A DNA stretch of 49,708 bases from Azonexaceae bacterium (GCA_009469675.1 SSSZ01000107.1:1-49708); one strand, 5' to 3'. Counted from the stretch's first letter, positions 8,326 through 18,993 are shown. Notes: generated from the letters alone by a model not told the origin. Made by a program: numbers and translations.

Positions 8326-9430
8326 TCAGACCCCTTGCTTGAGGCTGGCTTCGATGAAGCCGTCGAGGTCGCCGTCGAGCACGGCCTGGGTGTTGCCGAC
8401 TTCGTAGTTGGTGCGCAAGTCCTTGATGCGGGACTGATCCAGCACGTAGGAGCGGATCTGGTGGCCCCAGCCGATGTCGGACTTGGCGTCTTCGAGCTTT
8501 TGCTGCTCGGCCTGCTGCTTCCTGAGTTCGTGCTCGTAGAGGCGGGCCCGCAGCATTTTCCAGGCTTCGTCGCGGTTGCGGTGCTGCGAACGGTCGTTCT
8601 GGCACTGGACGACGATGCCAGTCGGCGTGTGGGTGAGGCGTACCGCCGAGTCGGTCTTGTTGATGTGCTGGCCGCCGGCGCCTGAGGCCCGGAAGGTGTC
8701 GGTGCGGACATCGGCGGGGTTGATGTCGATTTCTATGGAGTCGTCGACTTCCGGGTACACGAAGACCGAAGTGAAGCTGGTGTGGCGCCGGGCGTTGGAA
8801 TCGAAGGGCGATTTCCGCACCAGGCGGTGGATGCCGGTTTCGGTGCGCAGGGTGCCGTAGGCGTAGTCGCCGGTGAATTTGACGGTGGCGCTCTTGATGC
8901 CCGCCACGTCGCCCTCGGATTCTTCCATCACCTCGACACCGAAGCCTTTCCGTTCGCCGTACTTGACGTACATGCGCAGCAGCATGGACGCCCAGTCCTG
9001 GGCCTCGGTGCCGCCGGCGCCGGCCTGGATTTCCAGGAAGCAGGGGCTGGGATCCTGGGGGTTGTTGAACATGCGGCGGAATTCGAGGGCGGCGACTTGG
9101 GCCTCGATTGCCCCGGCGTCGGCCTGGACGGCCAGCAGGGTGTCGTCGTCGCCTTCGTCCTTGCCCATGGCGAAGAGTTCCCGGCCGTCGTCTAGGCCGG
9201 CCTGGACTTCTTCCAGAACGAGGACGATGTTCTCCAGGGATTTCTTTTCCCGGCCCAGATCCTGGGCGCGCTTGGCGTCGTCCCAGATCTTGGGGTCTTC
9301 CAGCTCCTGGTTGAGGAGGGTCAGGCGTTCGCGTTTGTGATCGTAGTCAAAGATACCTCCGCAGCTCGGCGGCGCGCTGCGCCAGATCGTCGAGCTGGTT
9401 GGAGATGGCGTTCTGGTGTTCTGCTTCCAT
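8326..9430 (-). CDS. prfB: Peptide chain release factor 2, with programmed +1 frameshift
   Basis: RF2 ends translation at UGA and UAA. The gene is read as a 27-codon frame from ATG at 9430 (start [16 protein letters not shown]) to an in-frame TGA at 9349-9347, then continues in the +1 frame from GAC at 9348 to the stop at 8326, giving about 367 residues, the normal size. The GGQ peptidyl-hydrolysis motif is present as [12 protein letters not shown], and the preceding domain carries the [15 protein letters not shown] segment typical of release factors. The conserved recoding signal is described as a separate feature. Annotation that starts at the first later ATG would lose about 87 residues. 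Confidence 0.97.
9346..9360 (-). other. RF2 programmed +1 frameshift site
   Basis: On the minus strand the sequence reads GGAGG TAT CTT TGA C. The Shine-Dalgarno-like GGAGG lies three bases before the slippery CTT codon, followed by the UGA stop that RF2 itself recognises. This is the classical autoregulatory arrangement: when RF2 is scarce the ribosome slips to frame +1 and makes more RF2. Confidence 0.96.
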
Positions 9431-9520
9431 TGCGATTGGTCCGGTATTAGGCAAAAGAGTCATTATACCGGCCCCGACCCCCGGCGGCCGATCGCCGTCG
9501 ACCGCCGGTGGAGGGTTCGC

Positions 9521-11167
9521 TCAGGCGGTCTTGAAGCGGCTGACGGCGCCGAGCAGCTGGCTGGCGAGCTGGTTGAGATCCTGGGCGGCCTGGCGAGCGA
9601 GCTGGGAGGCGCTGCCCGTTTCGTCGGTTTCCTGGGCAATTTTTTCCATGGCCTGGGCGATCTCGGTGCTGGCCAGTTCCTGTTCACGCACCGATTCGCT
9701 GATGTCGTGGATGCCCCGGTCGGCCTGGGCCACGTCGTCCCGGGCCAGGCCGATGGCGGTATCGACTTCGCCGGCCTTGGCGACGCTGGCGGCGATTGAG
9801 GTGAGGCCGCTCTGGATGGCGCCGGAAACGAGGGAGGACTGGTTCTGGATGCGGCCGGTGACCTGCTCGATCTGGTTGGCCGAACTGGTCGATTTTTCCG
9901 CCAGCTTCCGCACCTCGTCGGCGACCACGGCGAAGCCTCGGCCCTGTTCGCCGGCCCGGGCGGCTTCGATGGCGGCGTTGAGGGCCAGGAGGTTGGTCTG
10001 GTCGGCGATCTCCTTGACCTGCTGGGTCATGCCGTTGATGGTATTGGTGCTGTCGACGAAATCCCGGACCGAGGCGGCGATGGATTCGACCTGCTCCTGG
10101 ATGTGGCGCATCTCCCGCGCCAGCTCTTCGACCAGGCGGGTGCCATCGGCGGTGCGTGCCATGCCCTGGTTGGAGAGGTTGCGCACATTCTGGGCGTTGG
10201 CCGCCACCGAGGCGATGGAGACGGTGAGTTCTTCCGTCGCGGCGGAACTGCCGGAAATCGATTCGCCCTGGCGGGAGGCCGATTCGTAGAGGGCGTCGGC
10301 GCTGCCCGAAATCTGCCCGGCGGCGCTGGCCACCGATTCGGCCCCGGCGTGGACCTGATGAAGGACGGCGCGGAAATTGGTCAGCATGGTGTTGAACGAA
10401 GTCGCCATGCGGGCTAGTTCGTCCTTGCCCCGCGCCGGGATCTGGAGCGTCAGATCCTGGGTGGCGCTCACCTTCTGCATGCCGGCCTCAACCTCCCGGA
10501 CGGTGCCGACGATGCGGTTGGCCACCGCCAGGGCGACGCCGCAGCCCACCAGAAGCGAAGCGACGAGAAGCGCGACGAGGGTGTTGCGCGTCGTGGCGGC
10601 CTCTTCGGCCATCGACTTGGTGACGGCAGCCTCGATTTCCTCGGCGATGGTCTTGCCTTCCTTGTTGATCTTGTCGATGCCTTCATCCACCGGGCGGTCG
10701 ATGCCCCGCACCGCCTTGTCGGCGGCCTGGGTGAAGTCGGGGCGGCTGCGGTCGTGGGCCTGGAGGGCGGCGCGGTACTGTTCTCCCAGCTTGGCGTGGG
10801 CGGCGATCAGCGGTGCCGGGTCGATGCGGCCGTCGAGTCCCAGCTTGGCGGCGATGTCCTTGATGGCGCCCAGGCGCTCCTGAACCTTGCGCTCCTCGTC
10901 GTCGAAGGCCTTGCGGTATTTGTCGAAGGCCGCCGCGTCGCCGCCCCGGATGAGGATGTTCTTCCATTCCTGGACCTGGATCTTGAAGTGGTGCTGGGCC
11001 GAGCGGGCGGTGTCCACCAGGGCGATCGCGGTCTTGAGTTTGACCATGGCCTCGTTGCCTTCCCGGGCCAGGTGGTTGAGCTGGTAGATGCCGACCAGGC
11101 CCATGAGGACGAGACCGACCGACAACAGGCCGACGATGGCCAGAATTTTGGCGCGAATTCCCTGCAT
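9521..11167 (-). CDS. Methyl-accepting chemotaxis protein with four-helix-bundle sensor
   Basis: A 548-residue transmembrane chemoreceptor. TM1 is at about residues 8-28, the periplasmic region to about 185 is all-helical and resembles the 4HB_MCP sensor family, TM2 is at about 186-206, then a HAMP domain, then the cytoplasmic signalling hairpin with its conserved tip [21 protein letters not shown] in parts. It would report to CheA/CheW, none of which are in the window. I start at the ATG at 11167 ([10 protein letters not shown]) rather than nine codons earlier because the membrane anchor begins there and a GGGG-rich ribosome site lies upstream. Ligand unknown. The gene is followed by prfB 90 bases downstream on the same strand. 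Confidence 0.93.
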   Translation of the reverse strand: MQGIRAKILAIVGLLSVGLVLMGLVGIYQLNHLAREGNEAMVKLKTAIALVDTARSAQHHFKIQVQEWKNILIRGGDAAAFDKYRKAFDDEERKVQERLGAIKDIAAKLGLDGRIDPAPLIAAHAKLGEQYRAALQAHDRSRPDFTQAADKAVRGIDRPVDEGIDKINKEGKTIAEEIEAAVTKSMAEEAATTRNTLVALLVASLLVGCGVALAVANRIVGTVREVEAGMQKVSATQDLTLQIPARGKDELARMATSFNTMLTNFRAVLHQVHAGAESVASAAGQISGSADALYESASRQGESISGSSAATEELTVSIASVAANAQNVRNLSNQGMARTADGTRLVEELAREMRHIQEQVESIAASVRDFVDSTNTINGMTQQVKEIADQTNLLALNAAIEAARAGEQGRGFAVVADEVRKLAEKSTSSANQIEQVTGRIQNQSSLVSGAIQSGLTSIAASVAKAGEVDTAIGLARDDVAQADRGIHDISESVREQELASTEIAQAMEKIAQETDETGSASQLARQAAQDLNQLASQLLGAVSRFKTA

Positions 11168-11236
11168 GCTTGCGATTCCCCTTGTTGTTGCCAATGGTTG
11201 GTGTTGTACCGGCCGCCCTTGGCGGGTCCGGAAAAA

Positions 11237-11929
11237 TTATTTCCGTTTCTTCCAGAATCGCCCCTTGCCGAAATCGAGGGGCGGGACTTCCAGCGTCGCC
11301 TTGTCCTGCCCCCCGTCAGTCGGTTCGGCGGCCTTCTCCGCAAGGCGCTGGGCGTCGGCGTCGAGCACGTTGGTGTCGACGCCGTAGCAGGCTTCCACCT
11401 TGATTTCCTCGATTTGCGCGCCGGCTTGCGCCATCCATTCCGGGATCGCCGCCGTGGCTTGCGGCGTAGGCGGTGCAGGGGGCGGGGCGGCCGGCGGCTC
11501 GACCGGCGTCGGTGGCGCCGCCGGAGCCGGCGCCCGCTGAGCCGCCGGTTTGGCTCCCGCCCGATAGGCGATACCCTGGGCCGCCAGGGTTTCGGCCAGG
11601 CTCAGCCCGGTGTGCAGGCCAGCTGGCACCGGGGCGCCGAGTTCAAGGAGCAGGCGCACCGCCTCCCGCTGCTGGCCGCGGACGGCCAGGGCGACCAGGC
11701 TGGTCGCCCGGCTGTCGACGGTCTCGGGATCGACCCGGGCGCCCCGGCGGACAAGTTCGCGGATGAGTTCGAGACGGCCGTTGTAGCAGGCGACGCGCAG
11801 CGGCAGGCCGGGGATGCCCGAGTCGTCGGCCAGGTCGGGATCGGCGCCGGCCTCCAGGGCGGCCAGGGTGGCCGCCAGGTCGCCGGCGCGCAGGGCGATC
11901 ATCAAGGGGTGTTGCGGGTTGCTGTCCAT
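11237..11929 (-). CDS. Ankyrin-repeat protein
   Basis: A 230-residue protein. The first about 125 residues form three to four ankyrin repeats (HPLMIALRAGDLAATLAALE, then LPLRVACYNGRLELIRELVR, then TSLVALAVRGQQREAVRLLL). Then comes a Pro/Ala-rich linker at about 130-160 and a short acidic C-terminal part ending in KGRFWKKRK. There is no signal peptide, so it is probably cytoplasmic and mediates protein binding. The ATG at 11929 is preceded by GGAAGG at a good distance and is preferred to an upstream ATG. It is followed by the chemoreceptor gene 69 bases downstream; a functional link is possible but not shown. Confidence 0.85.
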   Translation of the reverse strand: MDSNPQHPLMIALRAGDLAATLAALEAGADPDLADDSGIPGLPLRVACYNGRLELIRELVRRGARVDPETVDSRATSLVALAVRGQQREAVRLLLELGAPVPAGLHTGLSLAETLAAQGIAYRAGAKPAAQRAPAPAAPPTPVEPPAAPPPAPPTPQATAAIPEWMAQAGAQIEEIKVEACYGVDTNVLDADAQRLAEKAAEPTDGGQDKATLEVPPLDFGKGRFWKKRK

Positions 11930-12079
11930 GCTGCCTTCCGAATCGCGCTCTATTCTTGGGAACGGCCTCGCCACGGGGCGTTCCGTCAGGGAGTTCGATT
12001 CATTGTCGCGCCGGTGGGCGGGGGGAAGTATGCCGGAATGGACAAAAACTGAGCTTATGGACTACGGCGTGATACGCCC

Positions 12080-12114
12080 GGACAATCGGATCGGTTCGGT
12101 CCGGCCGATTGTCC
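12080..12114. other. Hairpin between recJ and the ankyrin gene
   Basis: A perfect 10-bp inverted repeat, GGACAATCGG and CCGATTGTCC, is separated by 15 bases. It lies 26 bases after the recJ stop. There is no T tract, so as a terminator it would be weak or Rho-assisted; it may instead be an mRNA-stabilising or protein-binding site. Confidence 0.55.
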
Positions 12115-12139
12115 CGGCCCCGCCACCTTGGGCCGGCGA

Positions 12140-13843
12140 TTACCCCGGGCCGGAATCGTCGAGGTATTCGACGAGGAGCTGGGGATTCTGCACCCCCAGG
12201 TAGTCGTTGACCGCCAGACGATAGGCGATGCGGGCGCGGGAGCCGGGCTGGGTGGTGAAATTGAACTGGATGGCGTCGATCCGGGAATTGCCCTTCCGGA
12301 GCCGCAGCTTCAGATGTTTTTCCTTGAGGACGCGCTGTTGCTCGACTTCGAAATCATCGACGAACAGCGGCGCCGGAAAGCCCTGGCCCCAGACTTCGTT
12401 CTCCAGGAGGCGGGCGGTTTCCAGGGAGAGGTAGCCGCCTTCGAGGGAGCCGTCGGTTTCGAGGTTCCGGGTGAGGTCGGCGGGGTCGATCAGTTCGCCG
12501 GCGATGGCGGCGAAGAGTTGGCGAAAGCGCGGCAGGTCTTCTTCCCGCAGGGTGGTGCCGGCTGCCATGGCGTGGCCGCCGAAGCGCAGCAGGATGCCGG
12601 GGGCGCGTTTGGCGACCAGATCGAGGGCGTCGCGCAGGTGCAGGCCGCCAATCGAGCGGCCGGAACCCTTGACCAGGCCCCCTTCGCTGCGGGCGAAGGC
12701 GAACACCGGCCGGTGCAGCTTGTCCTTGAGGCGCGAGGCCAGGATGCCCACCACGCCTTCGTGCCAGCCCGGGTCGAAAAGAACGATGCCGGGCGCTTCG
12801 CCGGTGTCGGCCAGGGTTTCCAGCAGAACGAGGGCCTGTTCCTGCATGCCGGCCTCGATTTCGCGGCGTTCCCGGTTGAGGGCGTCGAGCTGCTGGGCGA
12901 TGGCCAGCGCCCGGCTTGCGTCGTCGGTGGTCAGGCATTCGATGCCCAGGCGCATGTCGGCCAGGCGGCCGGCGGCGTTGAGGCGGGGGCCGAGGAGAAA
13001 GCCGAGGTCGAAGGCGGACGCCCGCGAGGCTTCCCGGCCGGCTGCCTTGAACAGGGCGGCCAGCCCGGGCTGGAGCCGGCCCTGGCGCATGCGCTGCAGG
13101 CCCTGGCTGACGAGAATGCGGTTGTTGCGGTCGAGTTTGACCACGTCGGCGACGGTGCCCAGGGCGACGAGGTCGAGGAGGTTGGCCAGGTTGGGTTCGG
13201 GGCGTCCGGCGAACCAACCGCGCTGGCGCAGCTCGGCCCGCAGGGCGAGCATGACGTAGAACATGACGCCGCAGCCGGCCATGGCCTTGGAGGGAAAGTC
13301 GCAGCCCGGCTGGTTGGGGTTGACGATGCAATCGGCCGCCGGCAGTTCGGCGCCGGGCAGGTGGTGGTCGGTGATGAGGACGGCGATGCCGTGTTCCCGC
13401 GCCCGGTTGACCCCTTCGATGCTGGCGATGCCGTTGTCGACGGTGATGATGAGGTCGGGTTGGCGGGCGGCGGCGAGGTCGACGATTTCCGGCGACAGGC
13501 CGTAGCCCAGCTTGAAGCGGTCGGGAACCAGGAAATCGACTTCGGCGCCCAGGGCCTTCAGGGCCCGCAGGCCGACGGCGCAGGCTGTGGCGCCGTCGCA
13601 GTCGTAGTCGGCGACGATGAGAAGGCGAGCCTCGGCCTCGATGGCGTCGGCCAGCAGCCGGGCGGCGTCGCCGGCGTGGGTGAGGCTGCCGGGGGGGAGG
13701 AGGGATTTGAGGTCGTAGTCGAGTTCGCCTCTGTCGGCCACGCCGCGGGCGGCGTAGAGGCGGGCGAGCAGCGGATGCAGGCCCTGCGCTTCGAGCTGCC
13801 AGGCGAGGCGCGGCGCGACCTTGCGGGTGACGATCCGGGTCAT
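12140..13843 (-). CDS. recJ: Single-stranded-DNA-specific exonuclease RecJ
   Basis: RecJ degrades single-stranded DNA 5' to 3' in recombination and mismatch repair. The 567-residue protein has the DHH-family catalytic motifs: VADYDCDG at residues 78-84 and TDHH at 158-161, with further Asp ligands in VDNGIAS at about 135. The DHHA1 region follows (GGHAMAAGTTL near residue 415), then the OB-type end. The true start is the ATG at 13843; the frame remains open upstream only because of GC bias. That ATG overlaps the stop of the rpfE-like gene (ATGA), so the two are coupled. Pairing of recJ with rpfE is seen in many beta- and gammaproteobacteria. Confidence 0.97.
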   Translation of the reverse strand: MTRIVTRKVAPRLAWQLEAQGLHPLLARLYAARGVADRGELDYDLKSLLPPGSLTHAGDAARLLADAIEAEARLLIVADYDCDGATACAVGLRALKALGAEVDFLVPDRFKLGYGLSPEIVDLAAARQPDLIITVDNGIASIEGVNRAREHGIAVLITDHHLPGAELPAADCIVNPNQPGCDFPSKAMAGCGVMFYVMLALRAELRQRGWFAGRPEPNLANLLDLVALGTVADVVKLDRNNRILVSQGLQRMRQGRLQPGLAALFKAAGREASRASAFDLGFLLGPRLNAAGRLADMRLGIECLTTDDASRALAIAQQLDALNRERREIEAGMQEQALVLLETLADTGEAPGIVLFDPGWHEGVVGILASRLKDKLHRPVFAFARSEGGLVKGSGRSIGGLHLRDALDLVAKRAPGILLRFGGHAMAAGTTLREEDLPRFRQLFAAIAGELIDPADLTRNLETDGSLEGGYLSLETARLLENEVWGQGFPAPLFVDDFEVEQQRVLKEKHLKLRLRKGNSRIDAIQFNFTTQPGSRARIAYRLAVNDYLGVQNPQLLVEYLDDSGPG

Positions 13844-14886
13844 GCCGCTAGCTCCCGCGCAAGGTCGGTCAGGGGGCGGGACGAAAGCCAGAATTTCCAG
13901 CGCCCGGCACCGGTCCACTGCCAGGTGAGCAGCCCGAACACGGTGGGCGCCACCAGGGTCAGCGCCATCGGGTTGCGGCCGAGGTGCCGCCGCAGGGGAA
14001 CGAACCAGTCGGCGTCGAGGCGCTGCACCGCGGCGCGCCAGCCGGCGGCGTCTTCGTAGAGCACGGGGGGGAGCAGGGCGTCGAGGACGACCAGGTGGTC
14101 GCCCCGGGGCGCGGTCCGGAGGAGCTCTTCGAGGCCGGCCGGAGCGGCTTCGAGGGGGGCGCCGGCCCAGCGGGCCAGGCCGCGGGCCAGGGGGGCATCG
14201 GCCCAGACGGCGGCAAAGGCCGGCCCGCCGGGGGGCGCCGCGCCGCCCGGCAAGGCGCCGGACCCCCACAGCCAGAGGCTGTTGACCGCCGGCTGGCCGG
14301 CCGCTTCCCGGCGGGCGTTGACCGGGTGGCCGTGGAGGAACATCTGGATTTCGTTCAACCATTTCTGCAGCTTCGAACCCGGGGCGGCGGCGCCGCGGTC
14401 CAGGCTGCGGCCGGCCACCGCCGACAGGGGGCGAGCTTCAGCGGCGAGGGGCTGCTCGAGGCGCAGGTACCAGCGGCGGGCGGTGGCGACGTGGAACTCG
14501 CCGATGTCGGCGAATTCCCGGTTGAGGCCGATGGCCAGGGCGTGGGCTTCGTCGTCGCTCAGATCGAAGGCGCCGGCGTCGGCCAGGACGATGCGTTCGT
14601 GGTGAAAGCGCAGGTGCACCGGGTCGGCGCACAGCCAGTGGCCTTCCCGGGGGTTGGGGCCGTAGGCCGTAAACGATTCGCCAAGCAGGCGCAGGGGGCC
14701 GAAGGGCGCCGCTTCATCAAGGCCGAAGCCGGCAGCCAGGGCGGTTTCGGCCGGGCGGGCCGGGGTTCGGCCGGGCTTGCCGCGGGCCAGCAGCCATTCC
14801 AGGCCGGGCAGGGCCAGGGCGGAATAGGCGGTCTGGTCGGCCGGTTCCGGCCAGAAGAGTTCGGGAACGAGCAGGGTGAGGCGCAT
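13840..14886 (-). CDS. RpfE-like protein, distant phosphoglycerate mutase relative (COG4255 type)
   Basis: The 348-residue protein belongs to the uncharacterised group often labelled regulatory protein RpfE in beta- and gammaproteobacteria, judged from its start MRLTLLVPELFWPEP, the KLQKWLNEIQMFLHGHPVN segment near residue 165 and its place before recJ. Remote similarity to the cofactor-independent phosphoglycerate mutase/alkaline phosphatase fold has been noted for this group, but I see no metal-binding DSDH or DHG motifs here, so enzymatic activity is doubtful. Start ATG at 14886; the gene is divergent from lolC with about 70 bases between them. Its biological role is not known. Confidence 0.8.
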   Translation of the reverse strand: MRLTLLVPELFWPEPADQTAYSALALPGLEWLLARGKPGRTPARPAETALAAGFGLDEAAPFGPLRLLGESFTAYGPNPREGHWLCADPVHLRFHHERIVLADAGAFDLSDDEAHALAIGLNREFADIGEFHVATARRWYLRLEQPLAAEARPLSAVAGRSLDRGAAAPGSKLQKWLNEIQMFLHGHPVNARREAAGQPAVNSLWLWGSGALPGGAAPPGGPAFAAVWADAPLARGLARWAGAPLEAAPAGLEELLRTAPRGDHLVVLDALLPPVLYEDAAGWRAAVQRLDADWFVPLRRHLGRNPMALTLVAPTVFGLLTWQWTGAGRWKFWLSSRPLTDLARELAA

Positions 14887-14958
14887 GGGGGGAGGGCGAT
14901 TCAGGGGGGAGCGGGAACAGTGTACCATGGCGCCTTTCCCTGCCTGCCGCCGCCATCC

Positions 14959-16206
14959 ATGGCCCTGCCTTACGAACTGCTCATCGGCCTGCGCTACACC
15001 CGGGCCAAGCGCCGCAACCACTTCATTTCCTTCATTTCGCTCATCTCCATGCTCGGCATCGCCCTGGGTGTGGCGGCGCTGATCGTCGTGCTGTCGGTGA
15101 TGAACGGCTTCCAGACCGAGTTGCGCACCCGCATTCTGGGGGTCGCCTCCCACATCCAGATCACCGGCGTCGCCGGCGAACTGCCCAACTGGCAGGAGGT
15201 CGCCCGTCAGGCGAGCCAGCATAAGGAGGTGCGGGCCTTCGCCCCCTTCGTCCAGTCCCAGGCCATGTTCGCCGTCGATAACGGGGTGCGGGGTTCGATC
15301 GTGCGGGGCATCGTCCCCGACCTGGAAGAAAGCGTCGCCGATTTCAAGAAGACCATGAAGAGCGGCAGCCTGGAGGCCCTGACGCCGGGTTCCTTCGGCG
15401 TCGTCCTCGGCGCCGACCTGGCCCGGGCGCTGCGCGTCTTCGTCGGCGACAAGGTCACCCTCATCGCCCCCCAGGGTACCGTGACTCCGGCCGGGGTGGT
15501 GCCCCGGCTCAAATCCTTCACCGTGGCCGGCATCTTCGAGGTGGGGATGTACGAATACGACAACGGCCTGGCCCTCATCAACCTGGAAGACGCCCAGAAG
15601 CTCTACCGCCTGGACGACCAGGTGAGCGGGGTGCGCCTCAAGATCGACGACCTCTTCGAGGCGCCGCGGGTGACCCGCGAGATTTCCCGCATGATTTCCG
15701 CCGACGCCTACCTCTACGACTGGACCAAGAGCCACGCCAATTTCTTCCGCGCCGTGCAAATCGAGAAAACGATGATGTTCATCATCCTTTCCCTGATTGT
15801 CGCGGTGGCCGCCTTCAACCTAGTATCGACCTTGGTCATGGCGGTGACGGACAAGCAGGCCGACATCGCGATCCTGCGCACCCTGGGGGCGCGCCCGGGG
15901 TCGATCATGGCCCTGTTCGTGGTGCAGGGCGCCGTGGTCGGGTGTATCGGCCTTGGCCTCGGCGTGGTCGGCGGCGTGGCGCTGGCGCTCAACATCGACG
16001 TCGTGGTGCCGGCCATTGAGCGCCTGCTGGGGGTGCATTTCCTGTCGAAGGAGGTCTATTACATCTCGGAACTCCCGTCTGAGCTGCAGTGGAAGGACGT
16101 CTGGGGCGTCACCGGTATCGCTTTCGCCCTGGCGCTCCTGGCCACCCTGTATCCGAGCTGGCGGGCTTCCCGCGTCAATCCGGCGGAGGCGCTGCGCTAT
16201 GAGTGA
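14959..16206 (+). CDS. lolC: Lipoprotein-releasing ABC transporter permease (LolC/LolE/LolF type)
   Basis: A 415-residue permease that extracts outer-membrane lipoproteins from the inner membrane and passes them to LolA. It has an N-terminal helix (about 25-50, [20 protein letters not shown]), a large periplasmic MacB-like domain, and three C-terminal helices (about 270-400). The N-terminus [20 protein letters not shown] is typical of LolC/LolE. It overlaps lolD by eight bases. Only one permease gene is present next to lolD, so the transporter may use a permease homodimer (LolF type), unless a second gene lies elsewhere. Confidence 0.95.
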   Translation: MALPYELLIGLRYTRAKRRNHFISFISLISMLGIALGVAALIVVLSVMNGFQTELRTRILGVASHIQITGVAGELPNWQEVARQASQHKEVRAFAPFVQSQAMFAVDNGVRGSIVRGIVPDLEESVADFKKTMKSGSLEALTPGSFGVVLGADLARALRVFVGDKVTLIAPQGTVTPAGVVPRLKSFTVAGIFEVGMYEYDNGLALINLEDAQKLYRLDDQVSGVRLKIDDLFEAPRVTREISRMISADAYLYDWTKSHANFFRAVQIEKTMMFIILSLIVAVAAFNLVSTLVMAVTDKQADIAILRTLGARPGSIMALFVVQGAVVGCIGLGLGVVGGVALALNIDVVVPAIERLLGVHFLSKEVYYISELPSELQWKDVWGVTGIAFALALLATLYPSWRASRVNPAEALRYE

Positions 16207-16876
16207 GGCGGTGATCCGGGCCAGCCGGCTGGCCAAGGTGTTTCGCAGCGGCGATCTGGAAGTGCCGGTGCTGCAGGGTATCGACCTCGAGGTCGGGCGC
16301 GGCGAGACGGTGGCCATCGTCGGCGCCTCGGGGTCGGGCAAGAGCACGCTGCTCCATCTGCTCGGGGGCCTCGATGCCCCCAGCGGCGGCAGCGTGGAAT
16401 TGATGGGGCGCAGCCTCACCGCCCTCGGCGAAGCCGAGCGGGGCGACTGGCGCAACCGGCACCTCGGCTTCGTGTATCAGTTCCACCATCTGCTGCCGGA
16501 ATTTTCGGCCCTGGAGAACGTGGCCATGCCCCTCCTGATCCGCCGCACCCCGCGGCCCGAGGCCGAAGCTCGGGCGGTGGACGTGCTGCAGGCGGTGGGC
16601 CTCGGCCACCGGGTCCGCCACCGGCCGGGGGAGCTCTCCGGGGGGGAACGCCAGCGGGCGGCCATCGCCCGGGCGCTGGTGAGCAAGCCTTCGTGCCTCC
16701 TGGCCGATGAGCCGACCGGCAACCTGGATCGGCAGACGGCGGCCGCGGTGTTCGAGTTGTTGATGGCCGGGGCGGCGTCCCGGGGAGCCAGCCTGGTCAT
16801 GGTCACCCACGACCTGGATCTGGCGGCGCGGGCGGCCCGGACCCTGGTGCTGAAGGACGGGATTCTGCAGATTTGA
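16199..16876 (+). CDS. lolD: Lipoprotein-releasing ABC transporter ATPase LolD
   Basis: A 225-residue ABC ATPase. Walker A is GASGSGKST at about residues 42-50, the signature is [15 protein letters not shown] near 145, Walker B is [12 protein letters not shown] near 165, and the switch histidine follows in VMVTHD. The sequence [18 protein letters not shown] after the Q-loop is characteristic of LolD. ATG at 16199 lies inside the end of lolC, so the two are coupled. It drives lipoprotein release together with LolC. Confidence 0.96.
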   Translation: MSEAVIRASRLAKVFRSGDLEVPVLQGIDLEVGRGETVAIVGASGSGKSTLLHLLGGLDAPSGGSVELMGRSLTALGEAERGDWRNRHLGFVYQFHHLLPEFSALENVAMPLLIRRTPRPEAEARAVDVLQAVGLGHRVRHRPGELSGGERQRAAIARALVSKPSCLLADEPTGNLDRQTAAAVFELLMAGAASRGASLVMVTHDLDLAARAARTLVLKDGILQI

Positions 16877-16965
16877 TCTAGGTTGCACCCAATTCGGGTT
16901 AGGTAGTGTAGGTTATCATTGATTTCGCATCGGCTAATTAACAGACAACAACAGAGAGGGGAACC

Positions 16966-18981
16966 ATGCAGATCATCTTCGCACCGGCCGTCGCCGTGCT
17001 CAACCGGCTGCGTTATCCGGCCAAGTTCGCCCTGATCGGCGCCGTCGTCGCGACCGTTCTCCTGGCTTTCCTTACCACCATCGTCGGCCACCTCAACCGG
17101 GATATCGATACCGCCCGCCACGAACTGGCCGGCCTCGAGATGCTCAAGCCGATGAACCGCCTGGTGCAATTCATGCAGCAGCACCGGGGCCTGTCGGTGG
17201 GGGTGCTCAACGGCAACGAAGCGATGAAGGACAAGCGCGCCGCCAAGGAAAAAGAGGTGGTCGATACCTTCGCCGGCACCGAAGCGGTGTTAACCCCAGC
17301 ACTCAAGGAGAAGGCCGAATGGAAGGCCATCCGCGACGACTGGGAGGCGATTCGCGGCCAGGGCCTGACCTGGGCGGCGGGGGAAAGCATCAAGCGCCAC
17401 ACGGCGATGATCGACAAGGTATTGCTCTTCATGGTCACGGTGGCCGACCAGACCGAACTCACCCTCGATCCGATCATGGATTCCTACTACATGATGGATA
17501 CCGTGGTGGTGAAGATGCCGGCCATGCTCGAACCCCTGGGCATCACCCGGGCGCGGGGCACCGGCGTATTGACCAAGAAGGAGATTGCGCCCCAGATGAA
17601 GGTCGATATGGCGGCCACCCTGGGGCAGATGGGGCAGACCCTGCGCAACCAGAACATCAATCTGACCAAGGTGATGGAATTCGCACCGGCGACCCGGGGT
17701 GCCCTCGAGGCGACGACCAAGGAATTCACCGCCGAGGTGGACAAGGTTTTTGCCCTGGTGCGGGAAGACATCCTGGCCGAACGTTTCCAGACGCCCCCCC
17801 AGGATTACTTCAACCTGACGACCGCCCTCATCGACAAGGGGTACAAGGTGATGTTCGACACCCTGATTCCCCAGTTCGAGCGCCAGCTCCAGGGGCGGGC
17901 CGAAGAAGCCAAGCGGGACCGCCTGCTCTACATCGCCGTTGCCGTCGTCGTGCTCCTGGTCACGGCTTATTTGGCCATGGGCATGTATTACTCGGTCTTG
18001 AACAGTATCGAAGTCTTTTCCCGGGGGGCCCGGCACCTGGCCGAGGGCGACCTGACGGCGCGCTTCGATCTCGACGGCGCCGACGAACTGCACGCCGCCG
18101 CCGACCATTTCAACGACATGGCCGCGGCCTTCCGGCAGCTTCTGGGCAACATCCAGAACGGGGTGCGCCAGCTGCGCAGCGCCACCGAGCAACTCGCCGC
18201 GTCGAGCCAGCAGATCGCCGACAGCGCCGGCTCCCAGAGCGATGCGGCGTCGAGCATGGCGGCCTCGGTCGAGGAAATGACGGTCGGCGTCGACCACATC
18301 GCCCGCAACGCCGAGGATGCCCAGAACTATTCCCGGGAATCCGACCAGGTGGCGGCCAAGGGCGGCGAAATGGTCGGCGAGGTGGTGCATGAAATCGAAC
18401 GCATCGCCGCCACCGTCAATGAAAGCGCCGCTGCCGTCGAGGCTCTGGGGCGCCAGTCCGACCAGATCTCGGCCATCGTCGGCGCCATTAAGGACATTGC
18501 CGACCAGACCAACCTCCTGGCCCTCAACGCCGCCATCGAAGCCGCCCGGGCCGGCGAATCCGGGCGCGGCTTCGCCGTCGTCGCCGACGAAGTGCGCAAG
18601 CTCGCCGAACGCACCGCCAAATCCACCCACGAGATCACCGAGATGATCGGCTCGATCCAGACGGGAACCGCCACCGCCGTCAGCAGCATGAAGCAGGGCG
18701 TGGCCAGCGTCGCCACCGGGGTCGATCAGGCCAACCAGGCGGGGCAGGTGATCCACCAGGCCCAGGAGCGGTCGCGCCAGGTGGTCGGGTCGGTGGGGGA
18801 AATTTCGGTGGCCCTGCGGGAGCAGGCGGCGGCCAGTACGGAAATTGCCCAGAACGTCGAGAAGATCGCCCAGATGGCGGAAGAAAACAACGCTGCCGCC
18901 GCCGCCAACGCCAATACCGCCGACGCATTGCGGCGCCTGGCGGAAAATCTCAACCAGGAAGTGGCGCGCTTCAAGACCTGA
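16966..18981 (+). CDS. Methyl-accepting chemotaxis protein with NIT-like helical sensor
   Basis: A 671-residue chemoreceptor. TM1 is at about residues 20-42, a long helical periplasmic domain spans 43-315, TM2 is at about 318-343, then HAMP and the signalling domain with the tip [19 protein letters not shown]. The segment [19 protein letters not shown] at 65-83 resembles the start of nitrate- and nitrite-sensing (NIT) domains, where an RG-S motif is conserved; a nitrate or nitrite ligand is possible but unproven. The ATG is preceded by GAGAGGGG. The 89-base leader is AT-rich compared with its surroundings, so the gene probably has its own promoter apart from lolCD. It ends in ARFKT without a pentapeptide tether. 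Confidence 0.93.
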   Translation: MQIIFAPAVAVLNRLRYPAKFALIGAVVATVLLAFLTTIVGHLNRDIDTARHELAGLEMLKPMNRLVQFMQQHRGLSVGVLNGNEAMKDKRAAKEKEVVDTFAGTEAVLTPALKEKAEWKAIRDDWEAIRGQGLTWAAGESIKRHTAMIDKVLLFMVTVADQTELTLDPIMDSYYMMDTVVVKMPAMLEPLGITRARGTGVLTKKEIAPQMKVDMAATLGQMGQTLRNQNINLTKVMEFAPATRGALEATTKEFTAEVDKVFALVREDILAERFQTPPQDYFNLTTALIDKGYKVMFDTLIPQFERQLQGRAEEAKRDRLLYIAVAVVVLLVTAYLAMGMYYSVLNSIEVFSRGARHLAEGDLTARFDLDGADELHAAADHFNDMAAAFRQLLGNIQNGVRQLRSATEQLAASSQQIADSAGSQSDAASSMAASVEEMTVGVDHIARNAEDAQNYSRESDQVAAKGGEMVGEVVHEIERIAATVNESAAAVEALGRQSDQISAIVGAIKDIADQTNLLALNAAIEAARAGESGRGFAVVADEVRKLAERTAKSTHEITEMIGSIQTGTATAVSSMKQGVASVATGVDQANQAGQVIHQAQERSRQVVGSVGEISVALREQAAASTEIAQNVEKIAQMAEENNAAAAANANTADALRRLAENLNQEVARFKT

Positions 18982-18993
18982 CGCCCGGGACGT

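Noticed and set aside
12128-14059. 643-residue plus-strand frame opposite recJ
   Set aside because: It is a shadow frame of recJ and the rpfE-like gene, without any motif.
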